A stretch of DNA of 24,770 nt from an uncultured bacterium (lineage in GTDB: Bacteria > Bacillota > Clostridia > Lachnospirales > Lachnospiraceae): positions 1 through 24,770 of the forward strand of contig CAJMON010000050.1 in assembly GCA_905214955.1 (NCBI GenBank). The letters are read 5' to 3'. The position numbers were made by a program, and so were the translations under genes. This document shows, piece after piece, positions 24,098-24,770 of this stretch (its first letter is position 1; each line of letters begins with the position of its first letter). A model generated the notes under the pieces. It saw nothing but the letters and a program-made list of their open reading frames with translations. It was not told where the DNA came from and searched no databases.

Positions 24098-24770
24098 TTA
24101 TCTTTTATAAACGACAATTCCCTTATTATTAAATTTTCTTATTCCATCTCTTTCTTGCTGGAAAACTCTTACTTCATTAAAATTATCTCTTCCTCCAAGT
24201 TTAAAAGCACTGCTGGCAATATTCTTTGTATTTAATGGATTAGTTGTGGCATAAACATTTACTTTTTTTATATTATTATTTAAGCTCCTGACTTCATTAA
24301 CAACGCACCTTACTAATTCAGGACTATCATATCTGTTAACATCATTAGTATTATTACGCGATATTAATAATGTCGGTAAATTTTTCTTTACTTCCGGTAA
24401 TTGGCTCAATGAAAGAGGATATGTATCAGAAATCATTACATTCACTTCATCTGTTTCATGCGAAAAATTTGATTTACTTACTGAAATGGTATCATTTTCT
24501 TTTTTATCAAACTCTCCGCAATTATATTTATCGAACGTATCATTCAGCACCAGTTTAAATTGCATATATATCGGCACCTGAATAAGGTTACATTCCGAGT
24601 ACCCCAATATCTTTGAACATATCCGATACCACCCATACCTGTACTGTTTATAATAGTTTCCTCTATTAAACATATATGTTTTATTCCACTTTCTAATTAT
24701 AAACAATACTACTATTAAAAAGAAAACACCAATTGCCCAATCTCCACCTTTCCAAAAAAAATAAAAAACA
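24098..24770 (-). CDS. membrane-anchored protein of unknown function, possibly SAVED-like (partial)
   Basis: The frame is open to the window edge, so the N-terminus is missing. A membrane helix, WAIGVFFLIVVLFII, is followed by a basic stop-transfer RKWNK and about 195 cytoplasmic residues. A later part reads LPTLLISRNN, SPELVRCVVNEVRSL, KKVNVYATTNPL, KLGG and NEVRVFQQE. The order of strand, helix, then K-V-N-V-Y and V-R-V-F reminds me of SAVED domains, which bind cyclic oligonucleotides in CBASS effectors such as TM-SAVED proteins. This is a weak resemblance. The codon use is very AT-rich compared with all the rest of the window, suggesting transfer. It ends 126 bp before the tuf remnant. Confidence 0.55.
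   Translation of the reverse strand, partial: VFYFFWKGGDWAIGVFFLIVVLFIIRKWNKTYMFNRGNYYKQYRYGWYRICSKILGYSECNLIQVPIYMQFKLVLNDTFDKYNCGEFDKKENDTISVSKSNFSHETDEVNVMISDTYPLSLSQLPEVKKNLPTLLISRNNTNDVNRYDSPELVRCVVNEVRSLNNNIKKVNVYATTNPLNTKNIASSAFKLGGRDNFNEVRVFQQERDGIRKFNNKGIVVYKR

Overview
The window looks like a chromosomal segment of a gut-type Clostridia, most probably Lachnospiraceae. The grounds are the ribosomal protein sequences (for example L22 with an N-terminal extension), strong AGGAGG ribosome binding sites, moderate GC, and a gene set typical of that family: a Sapep/PepV dipeptidase, an M18 aminopeptidase, a DUF523 protein and a PurF-like protein starting MGGFF. No phage, IS or CRISPR array is visible. 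Genus-level assignment is not possible from sequence reading alone.

Layout. (1) 1-3741, minus strand: the start of the S10 ribosomal operon, in transcription order rpsJ-rplC-rplD-rplW-rplB-rpsS-rplV-rpsC (cut by the window edge). It is driven by a near-consensus promoter at 3984-4012, with a leader of about 235 nt that can fold into several helices. (2) 4061-6596, minus: M18 aminopeptidase then trpS, with their own promoter and a probable terminator. (3) 6740-8530, plus: a GNAT acetyltransferase and an RlmI-like methyltransferase in one transcript. (4) 8575-10136, minus: an ArsP_2-type permease followed by a small alarmone synthetase. (5) 10198-11742, plus: a PurF paralogue that has lost its glutaminase nucleophile. 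(6) 11707-16618, minus: an M28 peptidase, a beta-lactamase-fold serine hydrolase, a GH115-type glycosidase and a 5'-truncated polysaccharide deacetylase remnant; the last three look like the tail of a decayed polysaccharide-use operon. (7) 16678-17715, minus: a MerR regulator with two C-terminal membrane helices plus a YbjQ-type protein, behind a promoter with a 19-bp spacer and a dyad, as expected for MerR control. (8) 17745-19353, minus: PepV dipeptidase. (9) 19350-19793, minus: a GNAT gene interrupted by one in-frame amber codon. (10) 19840-23576, minus: a DUF523/TudS-like protein and a large secreted lipase-class-3 protein. (11) 23696-23971, minus: the last 17 codons of tuf, followed by a structured RNA candidate of roughly 200 nt with a pseudoknot and an intrinsic terminator. 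(12) 24098-24770, minus: an AT-rich membrane-anchored protein, cut by the window edge, whose C-terminal half loosely resembles SAVED domains of CBASS defence effectors.

The most interesting parts are the 23.7-24.8 kb end (tuf remnant, structured RNA and a foreign-looking gene, suggesting an island boundary), the glutaminase-dead PurF paralogue, the structured S10 leader, the membrane-tethered MerR circuit and the amber-interrupted GNAT gene.
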